Below the pieces are notes generated by a model. The model made no database searches and had not been told where the DNA came from. It saw nothing but the letters and a program-made list of their open reading frames with translations. Below, in pieces: positions 13,500 through 14,724 of a stretch of DNA of 14,724 nt. This DNA is from Candidatus Saccharimonadota bacterium (GTDB taxonomy: Bacteria > Patescibacteriota > Saccharimonadia > Saccharimonadales > UBA4665), in the NCBI GenBank assembly GCA_029288515.1, contig JARIHB010000173.1, positions 1-14,724 of the forward strand, given 5' to 3'. A program made the translations under genes and the position numbers. The stretch's first letter is position 1. The number at the start of each line of letters is the position of its first letter.

Positions 13500-13951
13500 T
13501 GGACAGCGTATTGCACGTATTGTCAGTCGGCTGGCCTTATGCGGTGGGTGTTGCGGTCATTGCAGCCGGCGTTGCCGTTATTATGTACCTTCGCCGGCGC
13601 CCGAAAGCGCTGAACACTGAGCAGTTCCAGGACGACTGGAAGCAATTACAAAAGCTGCTGCGTAATAAAACACAGTGGCCGGAGGCCATCCTGCAGGCCG
13701 ACGCGCTGCTGGATACCGCCCTGCGCCGTCGTAAATTCCGCGGCCGCACTATGGGCGCGCGGATGGTGAAGGCCCAGCGGCTGTTCAGCGATAATGACGC
13801 CGTATGGTCCGCCCACAAGCTGCGCAGCAAGATTGACGCCGATCCGACCGCCAAGCTCAAGGAGTCCGAGGTTAAGCAAGCACTTATCGGCATCCGTCAG
13901 GCACTTAAAGATTTAGGAGCACTCCCCAATGGTCAGCAAACAAATTCGTGA
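13496..13951 (+). CDS. Small membrane protein of unknown function between gatA and gatB
   Basis: This 151-residue protein has one N-terminal membrane segment (about residues 12-31), then a basic stop-transfer patch (YLRRRPK) that places the rest in the cytoplasm. The soluble part is helical and charged: residues 42-80 include DDWKQLQKLL and ALLDTALRRR; 81-110 include GRTMGARMVKAQRLFSDNDAVW, which looks like a conserved core; the end reads QALIGIRQALKDLGAL. No enzyme motif is seen. It overlaps gatA by 4 bases at the front (ATGA) and gatB by 23 bases at the back, so its expression is tied to the amidotransferase. GAAGGG (13482-13487) and GAGGG (13490-13494) lie upstream. ATG 13499 is an equally possible start, one residue shorter in effect. 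Confidence 0.85.
   Translation: MMDSVLHVLSVGWPYAVGVAVIAAGVAVIMYLRRRPKALNTEQFQDDWKQLQKLLRNKTQWPEAILQADALLDTALRRRKFRGRTMGARMVKAQRLFSDNDAVWSAHKLRSKIDADPTAKLKESEVKQALIGIRQALKDLGALPNGQQTNS
13915..13919 (+). promoter_or_regulatory. Shine-Dalgarno site for gatB
   Basis: AGGAG lies 9 bases before ATG 13929, inside the end of the preceding gene. It fixes the gatB start and shows that ribosomes initiate within the overlap. Confidence 0.75.
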
Positions 13952-14724
13952 CCAATACACCGTCACTATCGGCATCGAATGTCACGTGCAGCTTAAGACA
14001 GCCACCAAGCTGTTCGTAGCTGTTGGCAACGACGCCCGCGAAGCCGAGCCGAACACGCTGGTAAGTCCGCTGTGTTTTGGGCTGCCCGGCACGCTGCCAG
14101 TGCTCAACAAAGAAGCGGTCCATTTGGCAATGCATGCCGCCTTTGCCTTGAACACGGAGCCGCAGGCCTTCAGCACCTTCGACCGCAAACACTATTTTTA
14201 TCCGGACTTACCGCTTGGCTATCAGATTACGCAGTATGAGCATCCGATTGTTTTGGGCGGCAGCCTGACCGTTGACGTTGACGGCCAGCAGAAACGCATC
14301 GGCATCACGCGTGCACACATCGAAGCTGACGCTGGTAAGAGCACGCACCCTGCCGGCAAGGACTATAGCTTAGTTGACCTAAACCGAGCCGGCACACCGC
14401 TGATAGAGATTGTGTCCGAGCCGGATATGCATACTGCCGCCGAAGCTAAAGCGTACACTCATGAGCTGTGGTTGCGTATGCGCTATGCCGATGTGTCGGA
14501 CTGTAATTTGTACTACGGTAATATGCGCTTTGATGTAAATGTCAGCGTTAGTAAAACTGATACACTCGGCACCCGTACCGAAACGAAAAACCTGAACAGC
14601 TTCCGGGCTGTTGAAAAGGCGGTGGAGTACGAAGTAAATCGCCAGATTGAGCTGCTTGAGAAGGGTGACACCGTGGTGCAGGAAACCCGCGGCTGGGACG
14701 ATGCCAAACAGCGCACCTTCAGCC
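13929..14724 (+). CDS. gatB: GatB, Asp/Glu-tRNA amidotransferase subunit B, 3'-truncated by window end
   Basis: GatB binds the misacylated tRNA, phosphorylates the Glu/Asp side chain with ATP and accepts ammonia from GatA. The frame is open for 265 codons to the window edge, so roughly the first half of a protein of about 480 residues is present. Seen are VTIGIECHVQL (residues 12-22; E17 and H19 lie at the kinase-site position), AEPNTLVSPLCFGLPGTLPVLN, KHYFYPDLPLGYQITQ, the GatB signature around VDLNRAGTPLIEIVSEPD (D150 onward), NMRFDVNVSV, TETKNLNSFRAVEKA and VQETRGWDDAKQRTFS. Cysteines of the zinc-binding type found in some GatB proteins are missing: FVAV replaces FCxC and only one Cys remains in SPLC. 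It overlaps the membrane-protein gene by 23 bases in another frame. Confidence 0.98.
   Translation, partial: MVSKQIRDQYTVTIGIECHVQLKTATKLFVAVGNDAREAEPNTLVSPLCFGLPGTLPVLNKEAVHLAMHAAFALNTEPQAFSTFDRKHYFYPDLPLGYQITQYEHPIVLGGSLTVDVDGQQKRIGITRAHIEADAGKSTHPAGKDYSLVDLNRAGTPLIEIVSEPDMHTAAEAKAYTHELWLRMRYADVSDCNLYYGNMRFDVNVSVSKTDTLGTRTETKNLNSFRAVEKAVEYEVNRQIELLEKGDTVVQETRGWDDAKQRTFS

Noticed and set aside
39..14724. Alternative genetic code with TGA as glycine
   Set aside because: TGA ends several genes at the expected family length (gatC, gatA) and no conserved protein here contains an in-frame TGA.

Overview
The window looks like a contig end from a Patescibacteria/CPR genome, most likely Candidatus Saccharibacteria (TM7). 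This is inferred from gene content and protein character: a transketolase split into two subunits, an isolated class I aldolase, GatCAB with a small membrane protein inserted between gatA and gatB, many small single-pass exported proteins, very tight spacing and mid-range GC. Stops are TAA, TAG and TGA, and no gene needs TGA as a sense codon, so the Gracilibacteria/SR1 code is not in use. The first 38 bases are not genomic: they are Illumina Nextera adapter, so the left edge of the contig is an artefact and the first gene is cut there.

Layout. Bases 39-3715 hold central carbon genes on the + strand: transketolase N-terminal subunit (partial), transketolase C-terminal subunit, class I fructose-bisphosphate aldolase and a PfkB-family sugar kinase. 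Bases 3780-6424 hold an unrecognised 417-residue protein, a SLOG/LOG-like Rossmann protein and a small membrane-anchored protein with four cysteines. uvrB (6445-8409) follows. Bases 8412-11749 encode three exported proteins around a 93-base divergent promoter: a trypsin-like lipoprotein (- strand), a Ser/Pro-rich membrane-anchored Cys protein, and a membrane-anchored fusion of YoaR-like (PG_binding_4) repeats to a DUF3152 zinc metallopeptidase-like domain. Bases 11785-14724 are the operon gatC-gatA-(membrane protein)-gatB, with gatB running off the right end.

How the genes work together. The carbon genes fit a fermentative cell that moves carbon between pentose phosphates and triose phosphates. 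GatCAB makes Gln-tRNA and/or Asn-tRNA by amidation. UvrB is a core nucleotide excision repair factor. The exported protease cluster is the accessory part; in a lineage known for living on the surface of Actinobacteria it could act on the cell's own envelope or on a host surface, which is inference only.

The most notable regulatory signal is that seven probable transcription-unit starts (1563, 3780, 6445, 9380 on the - strand, 9474, 10337, 11785) have a -10 box ending only 6-10 bases before the start codon, often with an upstream TGn. This predicts leaderless or nearly leaderless mRNAs. Several downstream genes (543, 2717, 12075, 13496, 13929) instead have purine-rich Shine-Dalgarno sequences. 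No tRNA, rRNA, CRISPR array, insertion sequence or convincing intrinsic terminator was seen. No intergenic stretch exceeds about 110 bases.
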